A DNA stretch of 64,000 nt from Methanofollis liminatans DSM 4140 (GTDB lineage Archaea > Halobacteriota > Methanomicrobia > Methanomicrobiales > Methanofollaceae). The stretch lies in assembly GCF_000275865.1 (NCBI RefSeq), contig NZ_CM001555.1:1453099-1517098 (forward strand), in the 5' to 3' direction. The position numbers were made by a program, and so were the translations under genes. The notes under the pieces were generated by a model. The model was not told the origin of the DNA, made no database searches, and saw only the letters and a list, made by a program, of their open reading frames with translations. Of this stretch, positions 25,923 through 35,800 are shown piece after piece (position 1 is the stretch's first letter; each line of letters begins with the position of its first letter).

Positions 25923-26768
25923 GTGCAGATCACGATCCTCGGCGCCGAGTCTCTCGGCGCCCGCTCCATGGCGACGGTCGTCGAGGCAGGGGGGCGGACG
26001 GTGCTCATCGATCCCGGTGTCGCCCTCGCCCCCCGGCGGTTCGGGCTGCCGCCGCACCCCTGCGAGACCAGGGCGGCAGCAGAGATACGCCGGGCGATCC
26101 TCGCATGGCTGCCGCGGGCGACCGACGTCGTCTTCACCCATTACCACGGCGACCATGTGCCCCTGAGTGAGCCCGACCCCCACCAGATCCCCCTCGCCGG
26201 GTTCACCCTCCCGGAAGGCTGCCGCCTCCTTGCGAAGGGACCGGACATGCTTTCCCGCCGTTCATCAGGGCGGCGCAGCGATATCGAGAAGGCGAACCGG
26301 GGCCCCCTCCAGAACGCGGAGGGCACCGACGATAACGTCGTCGCCTGTTCCCTGCCGGTCCCCCACGGCGGCAGGGCGGGTGCGGTGATGATGGTGGCGG
26401 TGCGCGAAGGAGAGCAGTGTTTTGTGCATGCCTCGGACACCCAGCTCCGCTCCGACGAGGCGGTGCGCCTCATCGAGGCATGGGGGCCGACGGTCGTTTT
26501 TTCGTCGGGCCCGCCGCTCTACCTCCCGTCGATCGACCGGGCGGAAGAAGAAGCGGCTTTTTCGCGGGCGATCCATGGTGCAGAGATTGCAGGGACGCTC
26601 ATCCTCGACCACCACCTCATGAGGTCGGAAAACGGACCGGCATGGATCCGGTCCCTCGAAGAGGTGAGCGGGCGGCCGGTCGTCTCCGCGGCAGGGTTTA
26701 TGCGGAGGCCGAACCGTCTGCTTGAGGCCGGACGCCGGGAACTCTGGTCGGGAACGCAGGGGCGATAA
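25923..26768 (+). CDS. UPF0282-family metallo-beta-lactamase-fold hydrolase
   Basis: This protein of about 281 residues has the metal-binding motif HYHGDH (73-78), preceded by ESLGARSMATVV and LIDPGVALAPRRFGLPPHP, the strings I remember for the archaeal UPF0282 family. A later ILDHHLMR near the C-terminus may also bind metal. The enzyme should bind two zinc or iron ions; the substrate is unknown. I start it at the GTG at 25923, shortly after a TATA box (GTATAAAGC, about 25888-25896). A TTG at 25872 would lie upstream of that box. It stands alone between tRNA-Gln and the convergent recombinase gene. Confidence 0.8.
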   Translation: MQITILGAESLGARSMATVVEAGGRTVLIDPGVALAPRRFGLPPHPCETRAAAEIRRAILAWLPRATDVVFTHYHGDHVPLSEPDPHQIPLAGFTLPEGCRLLAKGPDMLSRRSSGRRSDIEKANRGPLQNAEGTDDNVVACSLPVPHGGRAGAVMMVAVREGEQCFVHASDTQLRSDEAVRLIEAWGPTVVFSSGPPLYLPSIDRAEEEAAFSRAIHGAEIAGTLILDHHLMRSENGPAWIRSLEEVSGRPVVSAAGFMRRPNRLLEAGRRELWSGTQGR

Positions 26769-26854
26769 ACGCGGGAGGCAGAAACGACTGTCCCGGTCAT
26801 CCGCACTCACACAGGGGAGATCTGGGGGGGCGCACCGATATAGCAACATACGGT

Positions 26855-27775
26855 TTATCGCCCCTCCCCGCCCCCATTTGAGAGCGGGAAGTACTGCCGG
26901 TACACCGCCTGCCGCTCGTCGAGGTCGGTGTGCAGGTAGACCTCGGTCGTCTTGATCGAAGAGTGGCCGAGGTTTTCCTGGACGACCCTGAGGTTCTTCG
27001 AGCGCCGGTAGAGTTCTGAGGCATAGGAATGGCGGATCTTATGCGGCGTGATGCCGGGCGGCGCATACCGCTGAAAGATCCGCTGCACGGTCCGCGGAGA
27101 GAGATTCTTGCCCTGCTGACCGACAAAGAGCGGCCCTATGATCGTGTTCCCGATATGCCCCTCGATCTCGGCGAGCGTCTCCTCATCGACAAAGACCGTC
27201 CGGATTTTGTCGCCCTTGCCCTTCACCCTGATGGTGTGCTCTTCAAAATCGATGTCCCCGATATCGATGCTGCAGAGCTCGGAGACGCGGACGCCGGTCG
27301 CATAGATCAGCCTGACGATCAAACGGTCGGTATCGTCATCGATGGACTTCAGGAGGCGGACCACCTGACTGTGCTTGAGATATTTCAGTTCCTGGTTCTT
27401 GACCCGCGGCCGCTCCACGGCCGGCATGGGATCGGCAGAGATCGCCCCCTGCGCATAGAGGTACGAATAGAACGACGAGAGGGAGGAGATCATCCGGTGC
27501 AGGGTCCGGGGTTTATAGGAGCGCCGTTCGGCAAGCCAGGAGAGATAGTTGTTCACCACCGACGTGGGGACCTCAGCCGGGGAGTCGAGGCCGGCCGCCG
27601 CGAATGCGCCCTCGTCAAAAGAACCGGGATCGCCATGCCGGCAGAGCCACACATAGCGGGCAAAGTGCCGGACCGTCTCTTCATAACTTTTGATGGTCCT
27701 GGGGGAGTAATTTCGCATTTTGAGGTAGATTTCGAAGTGATCCAGGCACTCTGAAAAATGACCGGTTTTCATCAT
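26855..27775 (-). CDS. xerA: Tyrosine recombinase, XerA-like
   Basis: This 306-residue recombinase has an N-terminal SAM-like core-binding domain (about 5-110: FEIYLKMRNYSPRTIKSYEE). The catalytic domain has the arginine in YATGVRVSELCSI, the lysine in VKGKGDK, HKIRHSYASELYRR, and the final LGHSSIKTTEVYLH with the nucleophilic tyrosine. All catalytic residues are present. Such proteins resolve chromosome dimers in archaea (XerA) or act as integrases. No element boundaries or duplicated tRNA end were found, which favours XerA. Gene-free repeat sequence starts immediately upstream. Confidence 0.88.
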   Translation of the reverse strand: MMKTGHFSECLDHFEIYLKMRNYSPRTIKSYEETVRHFARYVWLCRHGDPGSFDEGAFAAAGLDSPAEVPTSVVNNYLSWLAERRSYKPRTLHRMISSLSSFYSYLYAQGAISADPMPAVERPRVKNQELKYLKHSQVVRLLKSIDDDTDRLIVRLIYATGVRVSELCSIDIGDIDFEEHTIRVKGKGDKIRTVFVDEETLAEIEGHIGNTIIGPLFVGQQGKNLSPRTVQRIFQRYAPPGITPHKIRHSYASELYRRSKNLRVVQENLGHSSIKTTEVYLHTDLDERQAVYRQYFPLSNGGGEGR

Positions 27776-28359
27776 TTATTTTATCAGCGGGCCACGCATA
27801 TAACTTTGTCGCAGAATATACATTTGGCGACAGATGGTTCGGGCACCCCACCCACACACGAAGTCGGCAGGACAAAAAATATCGAGGACGCCCGCAGGAT
27901 GTCACCGCCCGGGGCAGCCGGCCACCAGCAGAACAACAACATACCTGCGCGAAGGATCCCCACAAAAGAACCACATATCAAGCGATTTAACAGCACATCA
28001 GCGGGCCAGGGGGAACACCCCCATGGTTTCCCACCATATCGCGGAAAAGAATCCGCCCCGGCACATCTACGAGCGTCATTTATATAGGGAGGGGCGCCGC
28101 ATGCCCATCAGGCAGAGGGCAGCACACAAAACCAGAGATCCGGAACGCACCCCCCTGTACGAGGAAAAGATCCCGGAGGAGTTCGCGCCAGAAAATTCCC
28201 CGAAACGCACAGGAGGAACATGCCACCGACCATCGCGGCCAGAGGAGGAGACCTGAAGAGGCAGCAGGCCACGCCGGCAGAGACGTGCCCTGGTCCCCCA
28301 CCTCATGCGAAGACAGGAAGGCTACGAAGACAGGGACAAAAGAAGCCCGGATAGGCCCG
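27776..28359. other. Gene-free region left of the family B repeat
   Basis: This is the left part of a 2.2-kb gap. It holds the recombinase promoter (GTTATATGC on the minus strand near 27799) and otherwise no supported gene. A copy of a 55-base repeat sits at 28297-28350 (CCTCATGCGAAGACAGG...AAAAGAAGCCCGG, shown in parts), which recurs at 28676-28735. Frames here are short, rich in R/P/G and unlike the neighbouring proteins. Confidence 0.5.
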
Positions 28360-28592
28360 GTTGAAATCCCATTCTGGCGCACTTATGGCGAGAGACTGCT
28401 GCCCCGGACCCCAGCCCAGGATAGAGGAGGATACGGCACGCTCCCGCTCCGGACGTCCTGGTCGCTCTTCCGGGACCCATCGCAATGAGGAGCCCGGGGG
28501 TGAAAACCCTGGCAGGCAGCATGGAGAAGGCAGAGGGATCCGCGCTCCCTCCCTGTGATTACAGGGGAGACCTCAAACTCGGTATGGGAGGT
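28360..28592 (+). repeat. Family B repeat
   Basis: This is a near full-length copy of the unit at 17525-17762, in the opposite orientation. It begins TTGAAATCCCATTCTGGCG and ends near CTCGGTATGGGAGGTTC. The second hairpin is imperfect here (CCCGGGGGTGAAAACCCTGG). Confidence 0.75.
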
Positions 28593-28624
28593 TCAAAAAG
28601 CCCCCGAAATCACCGTTGCATCTT

Positions 28625-28735
28625 TTCGCGTCCTTCGCGTGAGATATTCACGAGACGCCCAAAAGGAGGAAACACACCTCACGCGAAGACGCGAAAGCCG
28701 CGAAGATAGAGAAAAAAGAAGCCCGGAACACAAGG
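28625..28735. repeat. CGCGAAGACGCG-type inverted and direct repeat
   Basis: TTCGCGTCCTTCGCGTGAG (about 28625-28643) is repeated in inverse form as CTCACGCGAAGACGCGAA (about 28677-28694), making a long near-perfect stem with about 35 bases between the arms. The right arm and what follows also form a direct repeat with 28297-28350. Repeats of this kind occur widely in prokaryote intergenic DNA; no function is evident. Confidence 0.6.
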
Positions 28736-29139
28736 GCGCGGCCACCTGCCGATTCAGAGGGAACCGGCAGAGACAGGCAGCCCCGGTAAAGGAGGGCACC
28801 AGATGTTCTGCTCACCCACATTCAAGAAGGTTCAGGAGACAGGGGATCCAATGGCGGATTGAAGCCCCGTGAAAGAACATCTGAATGAGGACATATAAGG
28901 ATGGGCCGTGCGGGGAGAAAGTGAACGCTGCCGCACAGAAGGATCACCGCGACCGGCCCCATCTTTCATCGCCCGACCGGACATCCGATGGCCTTTTTTT
29001 CATGAACCCTGCACTTCCGAACCCGCCCACCGGAATTCTCGCCACAGATCCATCCCGCGATTGGACCGGGAAGACAGAAGGGTAAGAACCGGCCACCCAC
29101 CGAAGAAAAATATAATCGAACCAGATCAGAAAAAAACGC

Positions 29140-29690
29140 CCCTGTTGAAATCCCATTCGGGCGTGCCTGCGCCGGAGGACTACGCCCCTGGACCGCCGCT
29201 CATGATAGGCAGGAATACAGTAACTCTCCCCCCGGACGTCCCGTTCGCTCTTTTCGGAGTCCATCGCAATTGGGAGTCCGGAGGTGAAACCCCCAGCGCG
29301 GTGCGGGCGTTGTGCGACCGCATGAAATTTCAGGGTACGCCTCTGCCGGGGCCTGCCGCCCCGTAAAACTGCGATTGGGGCAGGGACAGGCAAACCACGC
29401 CGGCATGACCGCCCATCATTTCTCATCAAGAGAGGCCCCGCTCCTCCCGCCCTCGCATATCCAGGGCAATCGTGTGCGGGGTCCGGGGGTGCAACCCCCG
29501 GCGCGGGGCGGAGGTTGTGTGCGGGTACGGAATCAGATTCTCCCTCTGCCGCGGGGCCTGCCGTCCCTTAAAACTGCGATTGGAGCAGGAACGGGCAAAC
29601 ACGCCAGCCGGACCATCAGGATTTTTTCATCGACAGATGCTCCGCCCGATCCTTCCCCGCATGTCAGGAGCAATCGTGCGCGCGGAGTAA
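29140..29690 (+). repeat. Family B half-unit joined to family A units
   Basis: A family B left half (29140 to about 29310, TTGAAATCCCATTCGGGCG) runs straight into family A sequence at about 29310. One full unit and one partial unit of family A follow to 29690, with a G/C hairpin at 29483-29501 (CCGGGGGT-GCA-ACCCCCGG). The join suggests that the two families share a breakpoint or recombine. From 28736 to 29139 and from 29691 to 29975 I see no gene. Confidence 0.75.
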
Positions 29691-29975
29691 TTTTTTGTAG
29701 TTTTTTCGGCTTTGCAGAAATCTTCACTTTTCCCGGTGCGAAGCATTATTCATTCGCTTTCTTCCATCTTCGCGCCGGGAGTTCATACTTCCGGACGGAC
29801 AGGATCAGATCAACCGGGAGGTCGAGAGCACCATAAACCGTATGATGCTATATGTAACTGTGGGGGATCCGACGACCCTCAGAGCCCCCGGACGAGAGAT
29901 CCCTGCCGCACCTATCATCGCAAGCGCGCGAGACCGGCAGAAGCATACCGGTAATATTGATACCCACAAAAACCA

Positions 29976-30521
29976 ATGCGTCAGCATACAATGGGACAGC
30001 CGGAAGACCGCTCCGACGAGATCAACAAATACCGGAAGTTCAGGAAGGTCGAAGGCTCGACCTACCACCGCGTCAACCAGTTTCTCCGCAAACACACCTA
30101 CATCACCGCGCGCGAGTGGGCGATAGCCCGCCTCTGCGCCGACTTCCAGACCACGAGCGGGGCCGAGATGACCTTCATCGGCGCACACCTGCCAGAACTC
30201 GTCCCGTTCATGACCGAACCCTACACGCCGCAGGCGGTGAACCAGGCCCGCAACGCCTTTCGGAACAAGGTGAAGATGGCCGGGGCGACATTCTTCTACG
30301 GCGCCCTCTGCGGTTTTTTCACGCCCGAAGAGCTCGACGACATCCTCTTCGAGTCGAGCGAGGTGGCGCGGTTCCTGATGGAAATCGAGGGGACGGCCCT
30401 TGAGATCGACGAGGAGATCGACCTCGAAGACCGGGTCGCCGCCGTCATGAAGAACGTCTCGCGTTCTTCGGCCGAAATCCTCAAAGAGCGAATAAAAAAT
30501 TCAGGAAGTGAGAAGGAATGA
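29976..30521 (+). CDS. Conserved archaeal protein, DUF5806-like
   Basis: This protein of 176-181 residues is probably cytoplasmic. It contains YRKFRKVEGSTYHRVNQFLR, TYITAREWAIARLCADF, TPQAVNQARNAFRNKVKMAG and ATFFYGALCGFFTPEELDD, which resemble DUF5806 as I remember it from haloarchaea. The function is unknown. The tail is acidic and helical. Its stop overlaps the ATG of the MobB-MoaE gene (ATGA), so the two are co-translated. The start is either this ATG or the one at 29991; neither has a strong ribosome-binding site, and a TATA-like TAATATTG near 29952 suggests a leaderless message. Confidence 0.72.
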   Translation: MRQHTMGQPEDRSDEINKYRKFRKVEGSTYHRVNQFLRKHTYITAREWAIARLCADFQTTSGAEMTFIGAHLPELVPFMTEPYTPQAVNQARNAFRNKVKMAGATFFYGALCGFFTPEELDDILFESSEVARFLMEIEGTALEIDEEIDLEDRVAAVMKNVSRSSAEILKERIKNSGSEKE

Positions 30522-31273
30522 AGATCATCCAGATCGTCGGCCGGTCCAACACCGGCAAGACCACATTCATCGTGGATCTGATCAGGGAACTGAAGGCGAA
30601 GGGAAGCGTCGCCGCCGTCAAGCACCTCGGTCACGACAGGTATGCGATCGAAGAGGGGAAGGACACCACCAGGTACGCAGAGGCGGGCGCAGGGCGATCG
30701 GTCGGGATCGACGACGAAAAGGCGGTGACCATCAGCAGCGCGCCAGAACTGACCGCCGTCCTGACCGAACTCTGCGATGCCGGCACCGAGTACTGCATCA
30801 TCGAGGGGTTCAAGACGATTCCGTTCCCGCGGGTCGTCATCGGCGACCTCGAAACAGAGGACGTCGTCCTGCGAAACCCGGCCACACCGGCAGAAGTGAT
30901 CGAGCGCCTCGACCGGTTCGAGGAGTTCCAGACGATGCAGGGCGTCGTCAGGGAACTGCGGCGCTCCTGCCCGGCAGAACGGGCCGGGTGCATCCTCTCG
31001 TTCAACGGCCTCGTCAGGGAGATCACCGGCGAGGAGAGGACCGCGTACATGGACTTCTCCCCCTCGATCGATCCCCTGATCAGGGAGATCGAGGCCGAGG
31101 CCGCAGAGACGCCCGGCGTCATCGGCGCGCGTTTCCACCACCGCAAAGGGCGGCTGTACGCCGGCGAGGACATCACCTACTTCGCAATCCTTGCAGAGCA
31201 CCGGCAGGAGGCTTTTCTGGCCATGAGCCGGGCAATCGACCGGCTTAAGAGCGAAGCCCACAATAAACACTGA
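30518..31273 (+). CDS. MobB-MoaE fusion (molybdopterin cofactor synthesis)
   Basis: This 251-residue protein joins two steps of molybdenum/tungsten cofactor assembly. The N-terminal 150 residues are MobB, a P-loop protein for guanine dinucleotide attachment: IIQIVGRSNTGKTTFIVDL with GRSNTGKT at 8-15, AVKHLGHD, and YCIIEGFKTIPFPRVVIGD. From about 155 the sequence is MoaE-like, the large subunit of molybdopterin synthase: GCILSFNGLVREITGEERTA, FHHRKGRLYAGEDITYFAIL, and EHRQEAFLAMSRAIDRLKSE. The fusion fits use in formylmethanofuran or formate dehydrogenase (inferred). It overlaps the DUF5806-like gene, and glmM follows eight bases later. Confidence 0.88.
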   Translation: MKIIQIVGRSNTGKTTFIVDLIRELKAKGSVAAVKHLGHDRYAIEEGKDTTRYAEAGAGRSVGIDDEKAVTISSAPELTAVLTELCDAGTEYCIIEGFKTIPFPRVVIGDLETEDVVLRNPATPAEVIERLDRFEEFQTMQGVVRELRRSCPAERAGCILSFNGLVREITGEERTAYMDFSPSIDPLIREIEAEAAETPGVIGARFHHRKGRLYAGEDITYFAILAEHRQEAFLAMSRAIDRLKSEAHNKH

Positions 31274-31281
31274 GGAAGACC

Positions 31282-32658
31282 ATGGGCGACGAACGAGTAC
31301 AAAAAAGATTGTTCGGGACAAACGGGGTCAGGGGCGTCATCGGTCAGGACATGACGCCGGACCTTGCGATGCGGATCGGCAAAGCGCTCGGGACAATGCG
31401 CAAAGGGCGGATCGCCATCGGGAGAGATACACGGACCTCGGGAGAGGCCCTTGCATGCGCCGTCTCGGCAGGGCTGATGGCGACCGGGTGCGACGTCGTG
31501 GACTGCGGCATCCTGCCAACACCGGCACTGCAGTATATCGTGATGGGCGGGTTCGAGGCGGGGGCAATGATCACCGCCTCGCACAACCCTCCGGAGTACA
31601 ACGGCGTCAAGATCATCGAGCCCGACGGCACCGAGATGGGAGACGAAGAGACGCTGCACCTTGAAGAGATCCTCTTCTCGGGATCGTTTAAAACCGTGCC
31701 CTGGGACGAGGTCGGCGGGAAGAAGAGCGAGCCGAACCTGAGGGAAGCCTACATCGATGCCATCGTGGGCCATTTCCCTCCCGGCATCGGGCAGGGCATG
31801 ACCGTCGTTGTCGACCCCGGTTCAGGCCCGGCGGCACAGACCACCCCGCAGATCCTCGCGCGCCTGGGCTGCACCGTCCACACGATCAACGGTCAGATGG
31901 ACGGCCGGTTCCCGGGCCGCCTCCCTGAACCGAGCCCTGAAGGGCTCGCGCCCCTTGCCGAACTGGTCAGGGAAACCGGCGCCGCCTTCGGCGTTGCCCA
32001 CGACGGCGACGCCGACAGGGCGGTGTTCATCGACAACCTCGGCAGGTATGTCGAAGAAAACAGGGAGTTCGGCCTTGTGGAAGGCTTCATCTGCAAACAG
32101 ACAAAAGGGCTCGTCGTCACCCCGGTATCCACCTCGCTGATCGCCGGGGCGGTGGCAGAAGAGAACGGGTGTGAAGTGGAGTTCACGCCGGTCGGGAGCA
32201 TCTATGTCGCCAGGCAGATGCGCAAACTCATCGCCGCCGGAAAACCCGTCGCCTTTGGAGGAGAAGGAAACGGCGGGCTCATCTACCCGGAGCACCAGTT
32301 CTGCCGCGACGGCGGCATGACCGCCGCAATGATGGTCGGCCTGCTCCATGCGGCGGGCGCACCTCTCGCCGCCCTCCTGGACGCCATGCCGGCCTACCAC
32401 ATCATCAAAGAGAAGATCAGGACAGAACATGCCGCAGATGTCATCGCCTCCTTAAAGATGCGGCATGCAGGCGAGGACATCGACTGCCGGGACGGCATCA
32501 GGATCAACCGGCAGGGAGCCTGGGCACTCGTCCGCCCCTCGGGAACCGAACCGATGATGCGAGTCATCGTCGAGGCGGAAGATGAAAAAACCGGCACCGC
32601 ATTCTTTGCCGACATCATGGCAGAGATCAGGGCATCGGCCCCGGATATCGCCCGTTAG
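31282..32658 (+). CDS. glmM: Phosphoglucosamine mutase / phosphohexomutase
   Basis: This 458-residue enzyme interconverts hexosamine or hexose 6- and 1-phosphates on the route to UDP-GlcNAc and related sugars. It starts LFGTNGVRGVIGQDMTPDLAMRIG. The phosphoserine loop is TASHNPPEYNGVK, the metal loop DGDADR, the sugar-binding loop GGEGNGGLIYPEH, and the phosphate loop RPSGTEPMMRV. All four domains are present. Archaeal members often act on more than one sugar, so glucosamine is the probable but not proven substrate. GAGGA lies before the ATG. It is the last gene of a three-gene operon. Confidence 0.93.
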   Translation: MGDERVQKRLFGTNGVRGVIGQDMTPDLAMRIGKALGTMRKGRIAIGRDTRTSGEALACAVSAGLMATGCDVVDCGILPTPALQYIVMGGFEAGAMITASHNPPEYNGVKIIEPDGTEMGDEETLHLEEILFSGSFKTVPWDEVGGKKSEPNLREAYIDAIVGHFPPGIGQGMTVVVDPGSGPAAQTTPQILARLGCTVHTINGQMDGRFPGRLPEPSPEGLAPLAELVRETGAAFGVAHDGDADRAVFIDNLGRYVEENREFGLVEGFICKQTKGLVVTPVSTSLIAGAVAEENGCEVEFTPVGSIYVARQMRKLIAAGKPVAFGGEGNGGLIYPEHQFCRDGGMTAAMMVGLLHAAGAPLAALLDAMPAYHIIKEKIRTEHAADVIASLKMRHAGEDIDCRDGIRINRQGAWALVRPSGTEPMMRVIVEAEDEKTGTAFFADIMAEIRASAPDIAR

Positions 32659-32756
32659 AAGTAAAATAACCCCCCACTATTTTTATCTCCACTTTTGGAT
32701 ATTAAAGCCCTCTTCAGGGGCCTCTCCCCTATTGCCCTGACCAAACCCCTTCAATT

Positions 32757-32768
32757 GATATAAATACC
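32757..32768 (+). promoter_or_regulatory. TATA box upstream of the 1191-residue protein gene
   Basis: GATATAAATACC lies about 95 bases before the chosen TTG start, in a 200-base AT-rich gap after glmM that otherwise holds a T5 run near 32678. Confidence 0.4.
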
Positions 32769-32857
32769 CTCAATTCATTTTATCTTATAGAATATTCTGA
32801 GACACCATAGAGAAACTTTTTTAACTATTGCTATATTATATTCTGGTAGGAAAAACC

Positions 32858-35800
32858 TTGCCAGAAACTGAAGCCGATATTTTAAAGAAAATACAAACAG
32901 TGGTGGCGCGGGGGGAGCAAAGCGAAATTGAGCTGCTTCTGAACGACATTTCTCAGATATCGAAGAGAAAGGAAAAGAAAGAACTGCTGGAGGCAATCCA
33001 CTCCACGGTCATCGAGATGGCGTTTCGGGAAAATCACCCTGAACTGACAAAACTGCCTGCAGTCCTTCCGAAAGATGAGATCTACGATCACATACGCCGC
33101 GCCTCGCGGATCTTTATCGATACAAAAGACCGGGCATGGCTCCAGGCGGTCTACGACCTCTCCGGATCGCTCGACCGGAAAAGTTCGCAGTCGATGATCC
33201 TCTCCGAAGTTACAAAAGAGATCATCGAGGCCGGTGTGGACCGGGCAGAGGCCGAACTGATCGATGCCGGGATGGAGGTCTTCCACCAGATCAGTTTCCG
33301 AAAATACCGCTCAGCCATACTGATGGACATCGTCCCGCTCCATATCGTCTGGAGCATCACCATCAGGGACACATCCCTTCTCACCGAGGCCCTCAAAATG
33401 ATCGAGGGAATTGGAGACATTTCAAAGCGCTCCCTGCTGCAGAGCGAGGTCACCAGGGCAATCGGGCGGATCGGTGTCGCAAAACGGGATTTTCCCACCA
33501 TCATTCTGGCGCTGGAGAACGCTGCGGAGATCAAACAGAAGATCCGGCGTATCGCCTCGATCAACGTCATCGTGGCACAGGTATGGAAGTCTCCGCTGAG
33601 CACGCAGGTCTCAGACATCCCTGCAGTCTTAAAAACGCTCGAACACCTGCCCGAGACGCAACTCTCAGAGGTTGCAGCCGCCCTCACCGGCGAGATGATC
33701 AGCCGGGCCAGCGACAAAGGGGCGGCGATCGCCATGCTCGAAGGCGTGGAGAAGACCTACCCCTTCACCCTGCAGGCGATCATCGGCGAACTCCTCCAGG
33801 CTGCAGAGCGAAACGGCGACCCCTACTTCCTTGAGGCGGCCCTGAGGTTCAACTCCCGCCTCAGACCCGAGGACGAGGTCCAGATCAAAGAGATTGTCAG
33901 GGCCGGTACGGCAGTGGTCGAGCGGACGGGAGAGGCAAAGTTCCTCCTCGATATCGTCCCTCTGATCGAAGAGGCGGTTTCAGGGCCGCGTGCATTTGCC
34001 GTCTACCTCCAGCTTGTCCAGACTATGCTCGGCCGCGGGGCATTTTCGCACGCCGTCGATATCTTCGGGAAGATCACCTCGTTCTCAGAGATCATCCAGA
34101 CCGGAACGCAGTTCTGGGACACCTCGGTCATGCTCGTCAGCGCAGGGGTGCTGAGGGACCGGGTCGACCAGATCAGGGACCGGGTCTTCGCACTGATGGA
34201 TACCGAGACGAAAGAAAGCCTGATCCAGCGGAGCATTACAGAGATCGCCAGAAACACCAGTTTCGGTGAGATCATCCACCACATCTCCTCCATCGTCGCC
34301 CTCGCCGGCCTCCACCGCCACCGCGATGATCAACTGCTCCTGGCGATCGATCACCTGATCGAACGAAAATTCATCGATTCGCTGGACCCGTCGTACCTGG
34401 TGGAGATCGCCCGCCAGATCAGCAACCGCGAGATCAGCGGTGCGGCCGTCTCCCGGATCGTTGCAAACATGTCAGATTTCGGCGTCTCTCACCAGAACCG
34501 GGACTACCTCCAGAGGGCCGTCGGTCTCACGTGTGAGATCAGGGTGCAGAAGATCAGGTCGGAGGCGCTCTGCAGCGTCATCGACCGTGCCGCCGATCTC
34601 GCCGTCTCCCAGGGCGATCTCACGCTCCTGAAACGAATGCGGGGCTGGACCGATCCTCTCCTCGAAAAAGAATTCGGCCTCTACACCACCGGAAACATCG
34701 TCAAAGGGATGGTGAAGTACGGCATCAACAGGATAGCGCCCCACGCCCTGGAAAACGCCTATGAGGTGGCCGGCGATATCGACGACCCCTCCCTCCGGCA
34801 GCAGCTCAACGAACTGATCATTGAGGGGCTGATCAGAGTAGGGTGCCTGATGATGCAGGAACCGCTCACGGCAGAGAGTAGAAACCTGCTGGAGAACAGA
34901 ATTGCGGTGTTCAGACGGGCGAACAAGATCCTCGGCGATACCGTGACCGAACGGCGCTACTCCATCAGGATCGCCCGCGGCATCGACATCATCACAGAAT
35001 ATCTGTCAGACACCAGGAACCCCTACTACGCCATACCCCTCGTGATGTTTGTCCTGGAGATCAGGAGCCAGGTCGAGCGGGACGCCATGGTGGCGCGGAT
35101 CGCCGCCGAGTTCGAGCCGTACATCGACGACCTCGCCTCCACCGATCCGTACGAAATGATGGCGTTTCTGCTCCAGCGCCTCGAATATGCGAGCGGTTCG
35201 CCCGAGGTCATGGACCTGACGAAGTCGCTCCTCCTCCAGATCGCAAACCCCTATACCAGATATTCAGGGATGTGCACGCTCGCCGAGGGCTACCTCAGGA
35301 TACACGATCTCGAACGGGGCTGGAGCGTCCTCAGGGAGATCCACGAGGGTGTCGGAGAACTGACGGTAGCCCACGAAAAAGCCCTGATCCTCTCCGACAT
35401 CGCAGGGCTGATGGCGAAGGTTGACCCGGAGGAGGCATATGACTGTTTCCAGGAAGCGATGGCCCTTCTGCCGGCGGTTGACCCGGAGATGGGAGGGATC
35501 GTCCGGAAACATCTGGTCTTCTCCCTGGTAAGCCTCCACGCGATCGAGCCGCGAGAGGAGAACATTGCGGCGGTCACCGGACTGATAGAGGCGATCGAAG
35601 ATCCGACCGATTACGTGAACTCTCTCATCTCCGCCTTCACCCTTGTTGCCCAGGGCGACAGGGCAAAAAATGTAATGGAAAGTATCTACGCCGGTATCGA
35701 CGCCATTCCTCTCCCCTACGACCGGGCGTCGATGCTCCTCTCGGTTGTCCCGATCGCGGTGAGGTCGGGCGAGAAGGGCGACGCGGAACGGCTTCTCGTC

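Noticed and set aside
28036-28600. Small proteins in the 27.8-29.97 kb gap
   Set aside because: Frames are short, compositionally extreme and overlap dispersed repeats; none has a start signal.
26855-29970. An integrated element bounded by tRNA-Gln and the recombinase
   Set aside because: No duplicated tRNA end, no phage or plasmid genes and no second boundary were found; the recombinase fits XerA.
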